Shown here one piece after another: positions 1 to 8,581 of a DNA stretch of 26,944 nt. Within the stretch, counting starts at the first letter, position 1, and every line of letters begins with the position of its first letter. The position numbers were made by a program, and so were the translations under genes. The stretch spans positions 1 through 26,944 of the forward strand of contig JBBQRA010000056.1 of NCBI GenBank assembly GCA_038215275.1, in the 5' to 3' direction. Source of the stretch: Ga0077553 sp038215275. GTDB taxonomy: Bacteria > Acidobacteriota > Terriglobia > Bryobacterales > Bryobacteraceae. Under the pieces are notes generated by a model. The model was not told the DNA's origin. It searched no databases and saw nothing but the letters and a program-made list of their open reading frames with translations.

Positions 1-468
1 GAGAGCTAGATTCATCAGCCGCTCTTCGTCGATCTTGTCGGCTTCGATGATGATGTTCGATTTCTGCTCGAACATCCAGTTCACCGATCCGGGTTCGCCC
101 ATGTTCCCGCCCCACTTGCTAAAAATGTGGCGGATGTCGGCGACCGTTCGATTCTTGTTGTCCGTTGCGACATTCACAAGGATCGCCGCGCCGCCGGGGC
201 CATACCCTTCGTAGGTATACTCCTCAATCGTCAAGCCTTCAATTTCGCCCGTGCCCCGTTGAATGGCGCGTTTGATATTATCGGCCGGCATCGAGACGCC
301 CTTGGCCGCCGTGATGGCGGTGCGGAGGCGGGGATTGCCGTCCGGATCGCCGCCGCCGCGGGCAGCAATCGTGATCTCCTTAATAATGCGGGTGAAGATG
401 CGGCCTCGTTTGGCATCGAGGGCGCCCTTCTTGTGTTTAATTGTGTGCCATTTAGAGTGACCAGACAT
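1..468 (-). CDS. yebC: YebC/PmpR-family DNA-binding regulator or translation factor (partial, C-terminus off the left edge)
   Basis: The first 156 codons are present, beginning with ATG at 468-466. The N-terminus MSGHSKWHTIKHKK is the family hallmark, followed by the basic helical segment with RIFTRIIKEI and the GGGDPDGNPRLR turn. The central part holds IKRAIQRGTG and the EGYGPGGAAI motif, then NRT and the GNMGEPGSVNWMF segment. Family members are about 240-250 residues long, so roughly 90 residues lie outside the window. The family has been described as transcription regulators (PmpR in Pseudomonas) and, for some members, as factors that relieve ribosome stalling; the sequence does not tell which role applies here. 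It is divergent from the small membrane protein gene at 520. Confidence 0.96.
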   Translation of the reverse strand, partial: MSGHSKWHTIKHKKGALDAKRGRIFTRIIKEITIAARGGGDPDGNPRLRTAITAAKGVSMPADNIKRAIQRGTGEIEGLTIEEYTYEGYGPGGAAILVNVATDNKNRTVADIRHIFSKWGGNMGEPGSVNWMFEQKSNIIIEADKIDEERLMNLAL

Positions 469-486
469 GAAAGAGAACCAACCCAA

Positions 487-493
487 TAGGATA
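487..493. promoter_or_regulatory. Symmetric -10 element TAGGATA between yebC and the gene at 520
   Basis: The 7-mer TAGGATA reads as TAGGAT on the plus strand and TATCCT on the minus strand, both fitting a TANNNT -10 box. It lies 27 bases before the plus-strand start at 520 and 19 bases before the yebC start at 468. I see no convincing -35 hexamer on either side, so this is a candidate only. Confidence 0.4.
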
Positions 494-519
494 TCGAATT
501 GTGAGGGGGGGCCGCTCGA

Positions 520-1074
520 ATGATCGTGCACCGTCGACGATGGTGCCCCGTTTGGGTCGGAATTGTTACAACGATCTTTACCGCCGGGCTCACGGGGGTC
601 GCTCTCAGTCTCGAAGGCCGGGAGAGGCTTGCCACGTTGCCGCTGTTGTTCACGGGCCTCCACCTGACGCTGACGCTGCTGCTGAACTACACCACCGCAA
701 CCGTAACCACTGACGGAGTTTCCATTCGGGAGGGCGTTATCCCCGCCGGCTACCGGGATCGCCGATTGGCCCGCGCGGACGTCGCGGCGGTCTACTGGCG
801 ATACAACTTTCGTGGTCACCGGTCGGGCGAAGACTCGCATTGGGCGGTCGTCGTCGCTTCCATTCAGGGCGACTGGATCGACATTCCTTCACAATATGAA
901 ACGGAGATGGCCGCGCAGCAGGAGGCTGCCCGGGTCGGTAGTATTCTGGCGATAAGGGGGGTAAGCCGGGCGGAGGGACCGCCGCCGCATCCAGACCGGA
1001 GAGTGCTGTGGGTTCTGTTGTACTGGTTCGGGCTGGTGGGAATCTGTCTGGCGTGGCCTGCGATTATGGTCTGA
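520..1074 (+). CDS. Small membrane protein with a PH-like middle domain, function unknown
   Basis: The 184-residue product has two hydrophobic segments near the N-terminus (about residues 8-31 and 38-60) and a third at the extreme C-terminus (about 162-184). The soluble middle part (about 62-150) alternates beta-type stretches (VTTDGVSIREGVI, ADVAAVYWRYNF, HWAVVVASIQGDWIDIPS) and ends in a helix rich in alanine. This resembles the bacterial PH-like domains found in small membrane proteins, but I cannot name a family with certainty. The ATG at 520 is preceded by the G-rich run GAGGGGGGG, 8 bases upstream, which can serve as a ribosome binding site. The gene is convergent with the minus-strand gene at 1114-1437, with a strong stem-loop between them. 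Confidence 0.7.
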   Translation: MIVHRRRWCPVWVGIVTTIFTAGLTGVALSLEGRERLATLPLLFTGLHLTLTLLLNYTTATVTTDGVSIREGVIPAGYRDRRLARADVAAVYWRYNFRGHRSGEDSHWAVVVASIQGDWIDIPSQYETEMAAQQEAARVGSILAIRGVSRAEGPPPHPDRRVLWVLLYWFGLVGICLAWPAIMV

Positions 1075-1078
1075 CCGT

Positions 1079-1102
1079 AGCGGGGGACTTCCGTCCCCCG
1101 CT
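1079..1102. terminator. Perfect 10-bp GC-rich stem-loop between convergent genes
   Basis: The arms AGCGGGGGAC and GTCCCCCGCT are fully complementary and enclose the four-base loop TTCC. It starts five bases after the stop codon of the gene at 520 and ends 12 bases before the stop of the minus-strand gene. There is no T-run on either side, so it may act as a bidirectional 3'-end stabiliser or a factor-assisted terminator rather than a classic intrinsic terminator. Confidence 0.55.
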
Positions 1103-1113
1103 GCCAGCCCCGG

Positions 1114-1437
1114 CTACTTCGCCGGCGGAACGAGAATCTGCACGGTGCCGAATGCGTCCGGCACCTGCGTCTTCCCGTACAAGCGGCGCAGGCGCATCGT
1201 GTTTTCCGCGCCCCAACCCCAGACGTCGATCTGCGCGTCGATCACATATCCTTTGCTAGCGAGCTGCGTGGCTCGTTCTACGCGGGCAGCGAACGGATCT
1301 GCCCCTTCGCTCGGCTCGATGAATGCGATCTCGGCAACCTCTTTTGGGATGTCCGTAAAGACAGCCTTGCCATTGGTATCGAGATAAGCACGATGCTTCG
1401 CCGGATTAAACGATTCCGGCCAATTGACTTGCGGCAT
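1114..1437 (-). CDS. Conserved-looking small protein of unknown function (107 aa)
   Basis: I do not recognise this protein. It is soluble, with no signal peptide or membrane segment, and contains a tryptophan-rich centre (DAQIDVWGWGAENTMRLRRLYG, here split by position: about residues 68-89) and an ERATQLASKGY helix just before it. The start is well supported: AGGAGGGTGG precedes the ATG at 1437 by about 5 bases, one of the strongest ribosome binding sites in the window. An intrinsic-terminator-like hairpin with a T-run ends only about 24 bases upstream of the ATG, so either the promoter lies within that short gap or expression depends on reading through the hairpin. The gene lies downstream of carB on the same strand, separated by 283 bases. 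Confidence 0.72.
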   Translation of the reverse strand: MPQVNWPESFNPAKHRAYLDTNGKAVFTDIPKEVAEIAFIEPSEGADPFAARVERATQLASKGYVIDAQIDVWGWGAENTMRLRRLYGKTQVPDAFGTVQILVPPAK

Positions 1438-1461
1438 GAATCCACCCTCCTACGGTGAAAT

Positions 1462-1488
1462 AAAAAAGGTGTCCGGGAAGGACACCTT
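1462..1488 (-). terminator. Intrinsic terminator on the minus strand
   Basis: On the minus strand AAGGTGTCC pairs perfectly with GGACACCTT around the loop TTCCC, and the stem runs straight into TTTTTTA. This is a classic intrinsic terminator. It would stop transcription coming from carB, and it sits directly in front of the ribosome binding site of the gene at 1114-1437, so it could also act as an attenuator for that gene. Confidence 0.75.
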
Positions 1489-1720
1489 CAGACTTCAACG
1501 TAGAGCGGCGCAGAGAAGATCCCGGGCATCCGGAAGGGCCCAACAGCGCTAAACACTAGAAACACAACCAGTTCGCGAAGCAAAAAAAAGCACAATGCCT
1601 TGTGAACTGAATTCTCCGCGATTCTGAGGGGTGCCACGAGCCCAGGGGTGGGGAGAGGGCTCGTGGCGTTTTGCCGGTGGCTGGGGTGTTAGGCGGAGGA
1701 GCCACCGACAAACTTGTTGA
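1489..1720 (-). other. Non-coding stretch behind carB with three further stem-loops
   Basis: No credible gene is visible here. Reading the minus strand away from carB, there is a hairpin at 1707-1675 (CGGTGGCT/AGCCACCG, loop 17), a perfect 11-bp hairpin at 1667-1633 (GCCACGAGCCC/GGGCTCGTGGC, loop 13), and a short 5-bp hairpin at 1604-1591 followed by CTTTTTTTT (T-run at 1589-1582). The short hairpin with its eight T residues could be a weak intrinsic terminator. Together with the terminator at 1488-1462 this makes four stacked 3'-end structures, either a back-up termination region for carAB or the body of a small RNA. Confidence 0.5.
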
Positions 1721-4700
1721 CTACGAGTGAATCTCTTGCAGACTCCAAACTCGAATCGGATCTCTACGACGACTGGCTGCAGCTTGAACTGCCGCTCTGG
1801 CCGCCGACATCGTCGTTATACAAGGTACTCTATACGTTATTGCGGCGCGACGCAAGGCTTTTTCATCACCGAAGCTGTGCACGCCGGTCGTCGTATAAAT
1901 CGCCAACTGCAAACGACCCGCCTTTAACAAGTCTACCGCATTTGGACGCCCTTCGTTCACTTTAAATACGGTCGTGCACGATAATCCGGCATTTTTTAAC
2001 GCCGTAGCCGTCCCGCGAGTGGCTGCAAGGGTATATCCGAGCTCGGCAAAGCGCTTTGCCACATCAACTGCCTCACTCTTGTGCCGCTCCGATACGCTGA
2101 TAAATACCGTCCCCTCCGTCGGTAGTGGGGAACCGGCCGAAAGCTGCGCCTTCGCAAAAGCTTCCCCGAAGTTTTCACCAACGCCCATCACTTCGCCGGT
2201 CGATCGCATTTCCGGACCGAGCACCGGATCGACACCTTGGAATTTGTTGAACGGGAAAACAGGCGACTTGACGAAAAACTGCGGAACCGACAGTACGCCG
2301 CTCGTCTTCCCCTGCATCAGCGAAGCAAACTCTTTCAGCTTGCGTCCGACCATCAACCCGACCGCGATCTTCGGAATCGGCACGCCGGTCGCCTTGGCCA
2401 CAAACGGCACCGTTCGAGAGGCCCGCGGATTTACTTCGATCACGAAGACCTTGCCTTCCTTAATCGCGTACTGCACGTTCATCAGGCCAATGACGTTCAG
2501 CGCCCGCGCCAACTTCACCGAATACTCTTCGATCGTTTTCAGTTCGGCGGCGCCAATCCCGAACGGCGGAAGCACGCAGGAGCTGTCACCGGAATGGATG
2601 CCGGCTTCTTCAATATGCTCCATGATGCCGCAGATTAGAACGTCTTCCCCGTCAGACAGACAATCGACGTCTACTTCGATCGCGTCTTCAAGGAACCGGT
2701 CAACCAACACCGGGCGCTCCTGCGAGAACGTGACCGCTTCCCGCATATAGCGGCGAACCGTATCCTCATCGTAGGCGATGGTCATCGCCCGGCCGCCGAG
2801 CACGTAACTGGGGCGGACGAGAACCGGATAGCCGAGTACATTCGCCACCGCGCAGGCCTCTTCCACTGTAGTCGCCGTGCCATTGGGCGGAGAGGGGATT
2901 GCCAGATCATCCAGCAACTTGCCGAACAATTTCCGATCTTCGGCGAGGTCGATATTCTCCGGCGCCGTGCCGATAATGGGCACTCCGGCGCGCTTCAACG
3001 GGAGAGCCAGGTTCAGCGGAGTCTGGCCGCCGAACTGAACGATCACGCCGTCCGGCTTCTCGGTATCATAAACGTTCAGGACCTCTTCGAGCGTTAACGG
3101 CTCAAAGTAAAGGCGATCACTGGTGTCGTAGTCGGTGGAAACCGTCTCAGGATTGCAGTTCACCATGATGGACTCATGGTCGAACTCCTGCAGCGCAAAA
3201 CTCGCGTGGCAGCAGCAGTAATCGAACTCGATGCCCTGTCCGATGCGGTTCGGCCCGGCTCCGAGAATCATGACCTTTTTGCGATCGCTCGGATTGGCTT
3301 CACACTCGGATTCGTATGAAGAATAGAGGTACGGCGTGAACGATTCGAACTCGGCAGCACAGGTATCCACCCGGTTGAAGATGGCGCGAATGCCCATCTG
3401 CTTCCGGCGATCCCGGATGCGCAGCGGATCTTCGTCCCAAAGGCGGGCCAGCGTCGTATCAGCAACCCCATACCGCTTGGCGTCCCGCATTTCCGCCGGA
3501 GTAATCGTCGCCAGTGACTTCTTGGCGAGCGAATCGTGCAACTGGACGGTCTCGAAAATCTGCTGCAGGAACCACGGGTCGATCTTGGTCAGCTCGTGGA
3601 CCTGCTCGACGGTCCAACCCTGCTCAAAGGCGAAGAAGAGATAAGGAAGGCGATCCGGCGTCGGCGTGATCAGTTTGTTCGGAATCAGTTCCACGTCGAA
3701 CGGTTCGACCTTGGTGGCCGACTTTCCGGTTTCCTGCGAACGGATGGCCTTAGCCAGCGCCGCCTTGAAGTTGCGGCCGATGGACATCACTTCGCCGACG
3801 GACTTCATCTGCGTGCCCAGCGTCGGATCGGCGCCGGGGAACTTCTCGAACTGCCAGCGCGGAATCTTGGCAACGACGTAGTCGATGGTCGGCTCGAAAC
3901 AGGCCGGTGTTAGCCGGGTAATATCGTTCGGAATCTCGTCGAGGCGGTAGCCTACAGCGAGCTTCGCGGCAATTTTCGCGATTGGGAAGCCGGTCGCCTT
4001 CGACGCAAGCGCCGAACTGCGAGAGACGCGCGGATTCATTTCGACAACCACCATGCGGCCGTCGTCCGGGTTGATGGCAAACTGCACGTTCGAACCACCC
4101 GTATCGACGCCAATCTCGCGGAGGCACCGGATGGCGCCGTCGCGCATCATCTGATACTCGCGGTCGGTCAGCGTCTGCACCGGGGCCACTGTGATGGAAT
4201 CGCCCGTGTGAACGCCCATGGGGTCGACGTTTTCAATCGAGCAGACAATGATGACGTTGTCGGCGAGGTCGCGCATCACCTCGAGCTCGAACTCTTTCCA
4301 GCCAAGCACCGACTCTTCCGCGAGCACTTCGTGAACCGGCGAAAGCTGCAAACCGCGGGTCAAAATCTCTTCGAGATCCTCGGAGTTATAGGCGATGCCG
4401 CCGCCCGAACCGCCCATCGTGAAACTGGGCCGCAGAATTAGCGGGAAACCGACTTTAGCCGCAAAATCGTAGCCGCCTTGAATCGAGGTGAGTAGCGAAG
4501 AGGTCGGCGTTTCGAGGCCGATCTTCCGCATAGCGTCTTTGAAAAGCAACCGGTCTTCGGCCTTCTTGATCGACTCGATCTTGGCGCCAATCAATTCGAC
4601 GCCGTACTCGTCCAGGACACCCGCTTCGGCCAACGCCACGGACAGGTTAAGGCCCGTCTGACCCCCGACGGTCGAAAGGAGCGCGTCGGGACGCTCCTTG

Positions 4701-4936
4701 CGGATGATCTCGGTGAGATATTCGACGCTGAGCGGCTCGATATAGGTGCGGTCCGCCAGATCGGGGTCCGTCATGATCGTCGCGGGATTCGAGTTTACGA
4801 GGATCACTTCGTAACCTTCATCCTTCAGCGCCTTGCAAGCTTGGGTACCGGAGTAGTCAAACTCGCAGGCTTGTCCGATGATGATGGGGCCGGAGCCAAT
4901 GATGAGAATACGGTGGAGGTCGGTGCGTTTCGGCAT
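1721..4936 (-). CDS. carB: Carbamoyl-phosphate synthase large subunit
   Basis: CarB makes carbamoyl phosphate from bicarbonate, ammonia delivered by CarA and two ATP, feeding pyrimidine and arginine synthesis in the cytoplasm. The 1071 residues match the usual length (about 1070). The N-terminal carboxyphosphate half starts with RILIIGSGPIIIGQACEFDY (about 9-28) and has GGQTGLNL (91-98) and the metal-binding EMNPRVSRSSALASKATG (299-316). The second, carbamate-phosphorylating half repeats the plan with GPNRIGQGIEFDY (561-573), GGQTPLNL (636-643) and VNPRASRTVPFVAKATG (835-851). The last about 130 residues are the MGS-like allosteric domain. The two-fold internal duplication is complete and nothing key appears missing. 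It starts with ATG three bases after the carA stop, so the two are certainly one operon. Confidence 0.99.
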   Translation of the reverse strand: MPKRTDLHRILIIGSGPIIIGQACEFDYSGTQACKALKDEGYEVILVNSNPATIMTDPDLADRTYIEPLSVEYLTEIIRKERPDALLSTVGGQTGLNLSVALAEAGVLDEYGVELIGAKIESIKKAEDRLLFKDAMRKIGLETPTSSLLTSIQGGYDFAAKVGFPLILRPSFTMGGSGGGIAYNSEDLEEILTRGLQLSPVHEVLAEESVLGWKEFELEVMRDLADNVIIVCSIENVDPMGVHTGDSITVAPVQTLTDREYQMMRDGAIRCLREIGVDTGGSNVQFAINPDDGRMVVVEMNPRVSRSSALASKATGFPIAKIAAKLAVGYRLDEIPNDITRLTPACFEPTIDYVVAKIPRWQFEKFPGADPTLGTQMKSVGEVMSIGRNFKAALAKAIRSQETGKSATKVEPFDVELIPNKLITPTPDRLPYLFFAFEQGWTVEQVHELTKIDPWFLQQIFETVQLHDSLAKKSLATITPAEMRDAKRYGVADTTLARLWDEDPLRIRDRRKQMGIRAIFNRVDTCAAEFESFTPYLYSSYESECEANPSDRKKVMILGAGPNRIGQGIEFDYCCCHASFALQEFDHESIMVNCNPETVSTDYDTSDRLYFEPLTLEEVLNVYDTEKPDGVIVQFGGQTPLNLALPLKRAGVPIIGTAPENIDLAEDRKLFGKLLDDLAIPSPPNGTATTVEEACAVANVLGYPVLVRPSYVLGGRAMTIAYDEDTVRRYMREAVTFSQERPVLVDRFLEDAIEVDVDCLSDGEDVLICGIMEHIEEAGIHSGDSSCVLPPFGIGAAELKTIEEYSVKLARALNVIGLMNVQYAIKEGKVFVIEVNPRASRTVPFVAKATGVPIPKIAVGLMVGRKLKEFASLMQGKTSGVLSVPQFFVKSPVFPFNKFQGVDPVLGPEMRSTGEVMGVGENFGEAFAKAQLSAGSPLPTEGTVFISVSERHKSEAVDVAKRFAELGYTLAATRGTATALKNAGLSCTTVFKVNEGRPNAVDLLKAGRLQLAIYTTTGVHSFGDEKALRRAAITYRVPCITTMSAARAAVQAAASRRRDPIRVWSLQEIHS

Positions 4937-4939
4937 CGC

Positions 4940-6070
4940 TTAGCGCTTGGCCTCTTTCATAAGGTCGATGAATTCGTCAAACAGGTAAAGGGAGTCATGG
5001 GGGCCAGGCGCGGCCTCCGGATGGTATTGGACGCAGAAGAGCGGCGCCGATTTATGGCGCAGGCCCTCCACGGTTTGGTCGTTCAGATTGATGTGAGTAA
5101 TTTCGACAGCCGAATCCGCCAGCGAGTCGGGATCCACCGCGAACCCGTGGTTCTGGGCGGTAATTTCTACCTTTCCATTCCGCTTATTCAGCACCGGATG
5201 GTTGCCGCCGCGATGCCCAAACTTAAGCTTGTAGGTCTTACCCCCGAGCGCGAGGCCGAGGACCTGATGCCCCAGGCAGATACCAAAGATCGGCGTCTTC
5301 CCAATCAGTTGGCGCACTTGCGCCGCTTGGGCCTGCAGCGGTTCCGGGTCGCCGGGACCGTTCGAGAGAAACACGCCATCAGGGCGAAGCGCCAGAACGT
5401 CTTCGGCACTTGTCGAGGCCGGGACCACGGTTACGTGGCAACCGCTCGTTACCAGGCGACGGAGGATATTTCGCTTGATCCCGAAGTCGAACGCGACGAC
5501 ATGGTAATCCGCCGGGCGGAGTTTGCCGAGCCGTTCGGAGGGGGAGACGGGCTCCACCGGATTTGTCCATCGATACCTTTCGACCGTCGAAACTCGAGTC
5601 GCTAAATCGAGGCCGGACATGGACGGCGACCCCTTCGCCTTTTCCACCAATTCGGCGGCGTTCGTCGAAATCGTCGACAAGACGCCCCGCATCACGCCGC
5701 GCGTGCGGAGGTGACGAACCAGCTTGCGGGTGTCGATCGAGTCAATGATCGGCACATTAGCGGCGGCCAGGAACTGGTCGACCGGGCTTTCCGAACGCCA
5801 GTTCGAGACGATGGGTGAAAAATCGCGCACGACAAGGCCTTCAATATAGGCTTTCGCCGATTCCATGTCGCCTTCGTTGGCGCCATAATTCCCGATTTGC
5901 GGATAGGTCAGGACAACAATTTGGCCTGAATAAGAAGGGTCGGAAAAGATTTCCTGGTAACCCGTGATGGAAGTGTTAAAAACTACTTCCCCAGAGCGCT
6001 CCGTTTGCGCTCCAAATGCCCGGCCCTCGAAAACGGTCCCGTCTTCTAAGGCGAGGAGTGCTGGATTCAA
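4940..6070 (-). CDS. carA: Carbamoyl-phosphate synthase small (glutaminase) subunit
   Basis: CarA hydrolyses glutamine and channels ammonia to CarB. The 376 residues show the N-terminal CPSase small-chain domain (GYQEIFSDPSYSGQ at 37-50) and a class I glutamine amidotransferase domain from about 190, with SNGPGDPEP (236-244), the nucleophile Cys265 in FGICLGHQ, and the partner residues His350 and Glu352 in QYHPEA. The start is a TTG at 6070-6068, chosen because it encodes the conserved MNPALLALEDG beginning and is preceded by GGGAGG at a nine-base spacing; no ATG fits. It is the first gene of the carAB operon and is divergent from the DUF1549 gene at 6167. Confidence 0.98.
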   Translation of the reverse strand: MNPALLALEDGTVFEGRAFGAQTERSGEVVFNTSITGYQEIFSDPSYSGQIVVLTYPQIGNYGANEGDMESAKAYIEGLVVRDFSPIVSNWRSESPVDQFLAAANVPIIDSIDTRKLVRHLRTRGVMRGVLSTISTNAAELVEKAKGSPSMSGLDLATRVSTVERYRWTNPVEPVSPSERLGKLRPADYHVVAFDFGIKRNILRRLVTSGCHVTVVPASTSAEDVLALRPDGVFLSNGPGDPEPLQAQAAQVRQLIGKTPIFGICLGHQVLGLALGGKTYKLKFGHRGGNHPVLNKRNGKVEITAQNHGFAVDPDSLADSAVEITHINLNDQTVEGLRHKSAPLFCVQYHPEAAPGPHDSLYLFDEFIDLMKEAKR

Positions 6071-6090
6071 TTCGGGGAACCTCCCGCTGG

Positions 6091-6119
6091 ATTTTACCTA
6101 TTGGAACACATCCGGCCAA
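6091..6119 (-). promoter_or_regulatory. Candidate promoter of carAB
   Basis: On the minus strand TTGGCC (6119-6114) and TAAAAT (6096-6091) are separated by exactly 17 bases, a sigma70-like layout. The -10 box ends 20 bases before the TTG start of carA, leaving room for the GGGAGG ribosome binding site. Confidence 0.45.
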
Positions 6120-6151
6120 CCCCTCGCAATAAACGGAGCGGGAAATGTTGA

Positions 6152-6157
6152 TAAACT
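6152..6157 (+). promoter_or_regulatory. Candidate -10 box of the DUF1549 gene
   Basis: TAAACT fits the TANNNT form and ends nine bases before the GTG start at 6167. No Shine-Dalgarno sequence is visible before that GTG, so a near-leaderless message is possible. There is no clear -35 box. Confidence 0.3.
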
Positions 6158-6166
6158 CTCAGTAAC

Positions 6167-8572
6167 GTGCGTTTTGTCGTCCTTCTTTCTTTCGCGGTCT
6201 CTTTGCCGGCGGCTGACCTAAACGGTTCGGCGGTGGCGCTGCTTTCGCAGAAATGTCAGTCGTGCCACGGGGCCCAAGTGCAGCTTTCAGGCCTGCGATT
6301 GGATACCCGGGAAGCGATCCTGCACGGCGGCAAACAGGGCCCTGCTCTCACCCCCGGAAAACCGCAGGACAGCCTGCTGTTCCGCGTGATATCCGGCGGT
6401 GAAAAGGTGGCGATGCCGCCCACCGGCCCGCTCAGCCCGGCCGAGGTCACCCTGCTCCGCGAGTGGATCACGGCAGGAGCGATCTGGCCCACTGAGGCAG
6501 TCGGTGCCAAGAAATGGTGGTCGTTTGAAAAGGTGAAGCCGGTGAAGCCTCCGGCGCTGGCCGATGCCTGGGTCCGCACGCCCGTCGATGCCTTCATTCT
6601 GCAGCAACTCCGCGCCAAGGGACTCTCCGCCGCGCCGGAGGCCGACCGCCGAACCTTAATCCGCCGCGCCATGCTCGACCTGCACGGCCTTCCCCCCACG
6701 TCCGCCGAGGTCGCCGCCTTCGAAAAGGACCCCGCCCCGGATGCCTACGAGAAGCTCATCGACCGACTGCTCGCCTCTACCCGTTACGGCGAAAAGTGGG
6801 GCAAGAACTGGCTCGACCTCGTACGCTACGGCGACACCTCCGGCTTTGAACAGGATCCTTACCTGCTCTACGCCTGGCGCTACCGCGACTACGTCATCGA
6901 CAGCTTCAACGCCGACAAGCCGTACGACCGCTTCGTCAAAGAGCAACTGGCCGGCGACGAGATCTATGAGGAACCGGCTGCGCAGCAAGGCACCGGCTAC
7001 TATACCGTCGGACCGAATCGCGACATGCTCTTCAAAGTCGAAGACATTAACCGCGTCGAAACGATGACCGATTTCGTCGATACCACGTCGAGCGTTTTTC
7101 TCGGCCTCACCGTGGGCTGCGCCCGTTGCCACGACCATAAATACGATCCCATTTCGCAGAAGGACTATTTCCGGCTTCAGGCCATCTTCGCGCCCATCGT
7201 GAAGTCCCGCGTCTTTCTGACCTACAACCTCGCCCGGCAGTACGACCTGCAGGAAAACACGCGCCAGTGGAAACTATACGATCTCGCCGACGAATTCCAG
7301 CGGATGAGGGCTCCTTACGTCAAGCGCCTCCGCGCCGAAAAGCTCGCCCAACTCCCGAAGGACATCCAGGTGGCCTTCGAGACCGAGGAAGAGCAGCGGA
7401 CTCCGCAGCAGAAGGCCGGCTTCGAGATGTACGCGAAGAAGGTGGCGCCACGCGACGACGAGGTTTTTGCCCTTCTCTCACCGGACGAGAAATCAATGCT
7501 CGATCGCGTCAAAACCCGCCTGCTATCGCTATATAGCAATTACGCTCCCGGCCCATTCTCCCCCAGCGTTACCGATTCCGGCCCTCTTGGCCCGCCCGTC
7601 TACATGCCCGGCAAAGAGAGCGACGAAATTCCGCCGGGCTTCCTTTCGGCCCTCGGCGGCGGTGACATCCCCGCCCCGCCTCCCGGCTCCGCCACCACTC
7701 TCCGCCGCAAGGCGCTCGCCGAATGGATCGCTTCGCCGGACCATCCCCTGACGGCGCGCGTCGCGGTGAACCGCGTCTGGCAGGCCCATTTCGGCCGCGG
7801 CTTGGTCGCCACCACGTCCGACTTCGGCGCCCGCAGCACCCCGCCCACTCACCCCGAACTTCTCGAATGGCTGGCTGGTGACTTCGTCGCCAAGGGCTGG
7901 AGCTTCAAACAACTCCATCGCACGCTCATGCTTTCGAGCGTATATCGCCAGCAGACCAAGCCCTCGCCCGCCGCACTCACGAAGGACCCTGAGAACCAAT
8001 GGCTCTCGCACTTCACGCGCCGCCGCCTGGAAGCAGAAGAGGTCCGCGACGCCGTCCTTCTGAGCGCGGGCACGCTGAACCCGAAGATGCACGGTAAGCC
8101 CGTCGTACCTGCCCTCGCCGCCGAAGAACTCTATGGCATGAGCCAGCCCCTCGGCAACGCCTGGGTTGTCACCTCCGATCCCACGGAACACACACGCCGA
8201 AGCATCTACATGATTTCGCGCCGCAACTTCCGCATGCCGCTGCTCGAAGTGTTTGACCGCCCCGAAGGAGTCCTGAGCTGCGCGCGCCGCGAATCCTCTA
8301 CAACGCCTACCCAGTCGCTCTCGCTGCTCAACAGCGATTTCACGCGCAACCAAGCGCTGGCCCTGGCAGCGTCTTCCTTGCGAGGCGACGAAGCGGCCAT
8401 CAGTGAGGCCGTCTTCCTCTCAACGCTCGCCCGCCGCCCGGACGCGAACGAACTCATCCTGGCCCGCGAGTTCCTGACGAAACAAACCCAATTGCTCGGC
8501 AGCGTCGAGAAGGCCGCCGCCGAACTCGCCCGCGGCTTGTTCAACACCAACGAATTCCTCTACGTCGATTAG
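6167..8572 (+). CDS. Secreted planctomycete-type cytochrome c / DUF1549-DUF1553 protein
   Basis: The 801-residue product begins with a short signal peptide (about 1-15) followed by a planctomycete-type cytochrome c domain with CQSCHG (heme-type Cys30, Cys33, His34) and a downstream MPPTG at 83-87 that could supply the axial methionine. The DUF1549 part follows, with a second haem-like CxxCH motif, GCARCHDHKYDP (Cys318, Cys321, His322), which is the typical signature of that family. The C-terminal part is DUF1553, with HPLTARVAVNRVWQAHFGRGLV and the SRRNFRMPLLEVFDRP region. These proteins are paired with DUF1501 proteins in Planctomycetes and Acidobacteria; their biochemical role is not established. 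The start is GTG at 6167. TAGGAG at its stop codon serves the next gene, so the two are one operon. Confidence 0.93.
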   Translation: MRFVVLLSFAVSLPAADLNGSAVALLSQKCQSCHGAQVQLSGLRLDTREAILHGGKQGPALTPGKPQDSLLFRVISGGEKVAMPPTGPLSPAEVTLLREWITAGAIWPTEAVGAKKWWSFEKVKPVKPPALADAWVRTPVDAFILQQLRAKGLSAAPEADRRTLIRRAMLDLHGLPPTSAEVAAFEKDPAPDAYEKLIDRLLASTRYGEKWGKNWLDLVRYGDTSGFEQDPYLLYAWRYRDYVIDSFNADKPYDRFVKEQLAGDEIYEEPAAQQGTGYYTVGPNRDMLFKVEDINRVETMTDFVDTTSSVFLGLTVGCARCHDHKYDPISQKDYFRLQAIFAPIVKSRVFLTYNLARQYDLQENTRQWKLYDLADEFQRMRAPYVKRLRAEKLAQLPKDIQVAFETEEEQRTPQQKAGFEMYAKKVAPRDDEVFALLSPDEKSMLDRVKTRLLSLYSNYAPGPFSPSVTDSGPLGPPVYMPGKESDEIPPGFLSALGGGDIPAPPPGSATTLRRKALAEWIASPDHPLTARVAVNRVWQAHFGRGLVATTSDFGARSTPPTHPELLEWLAGDFVAKGWSFKQLHRTLMLSSVYRQQTKPSPAALTKDPENQWLSHFTRRRLEAEEVRDAVLLSAGTLNPKMHGKPVVPALAAEELYGMSQPLGNAWVVTSDPTEHTRRSIYMISRRNFRMPLLEVFDRPEGVLSCARRESSTTPTQSLSLLNSDFTRNQALALAASSLRGDEAAISEAVFLSTLARRPDANELILAREFLTKQTQLLGSVEKAAAELARGLFNTNEFLYVD

Positions 8573-8581
8573 GAGTCCCCA

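Noticed and set aside
1489..1632. Search for a tRNA or other structured RNA gene in the non-coding stretch behind carB
   Set aside because: No cloverleaf, T-loop motif or CCA end is visible; only simple hairpins are present.
4841..5605. 254-codon open frame on the plus strand opposite carA and the start of carB
   Set aside because: It lies fully opposite an unmistakable carAB operon and would run through the carA-carB junction.
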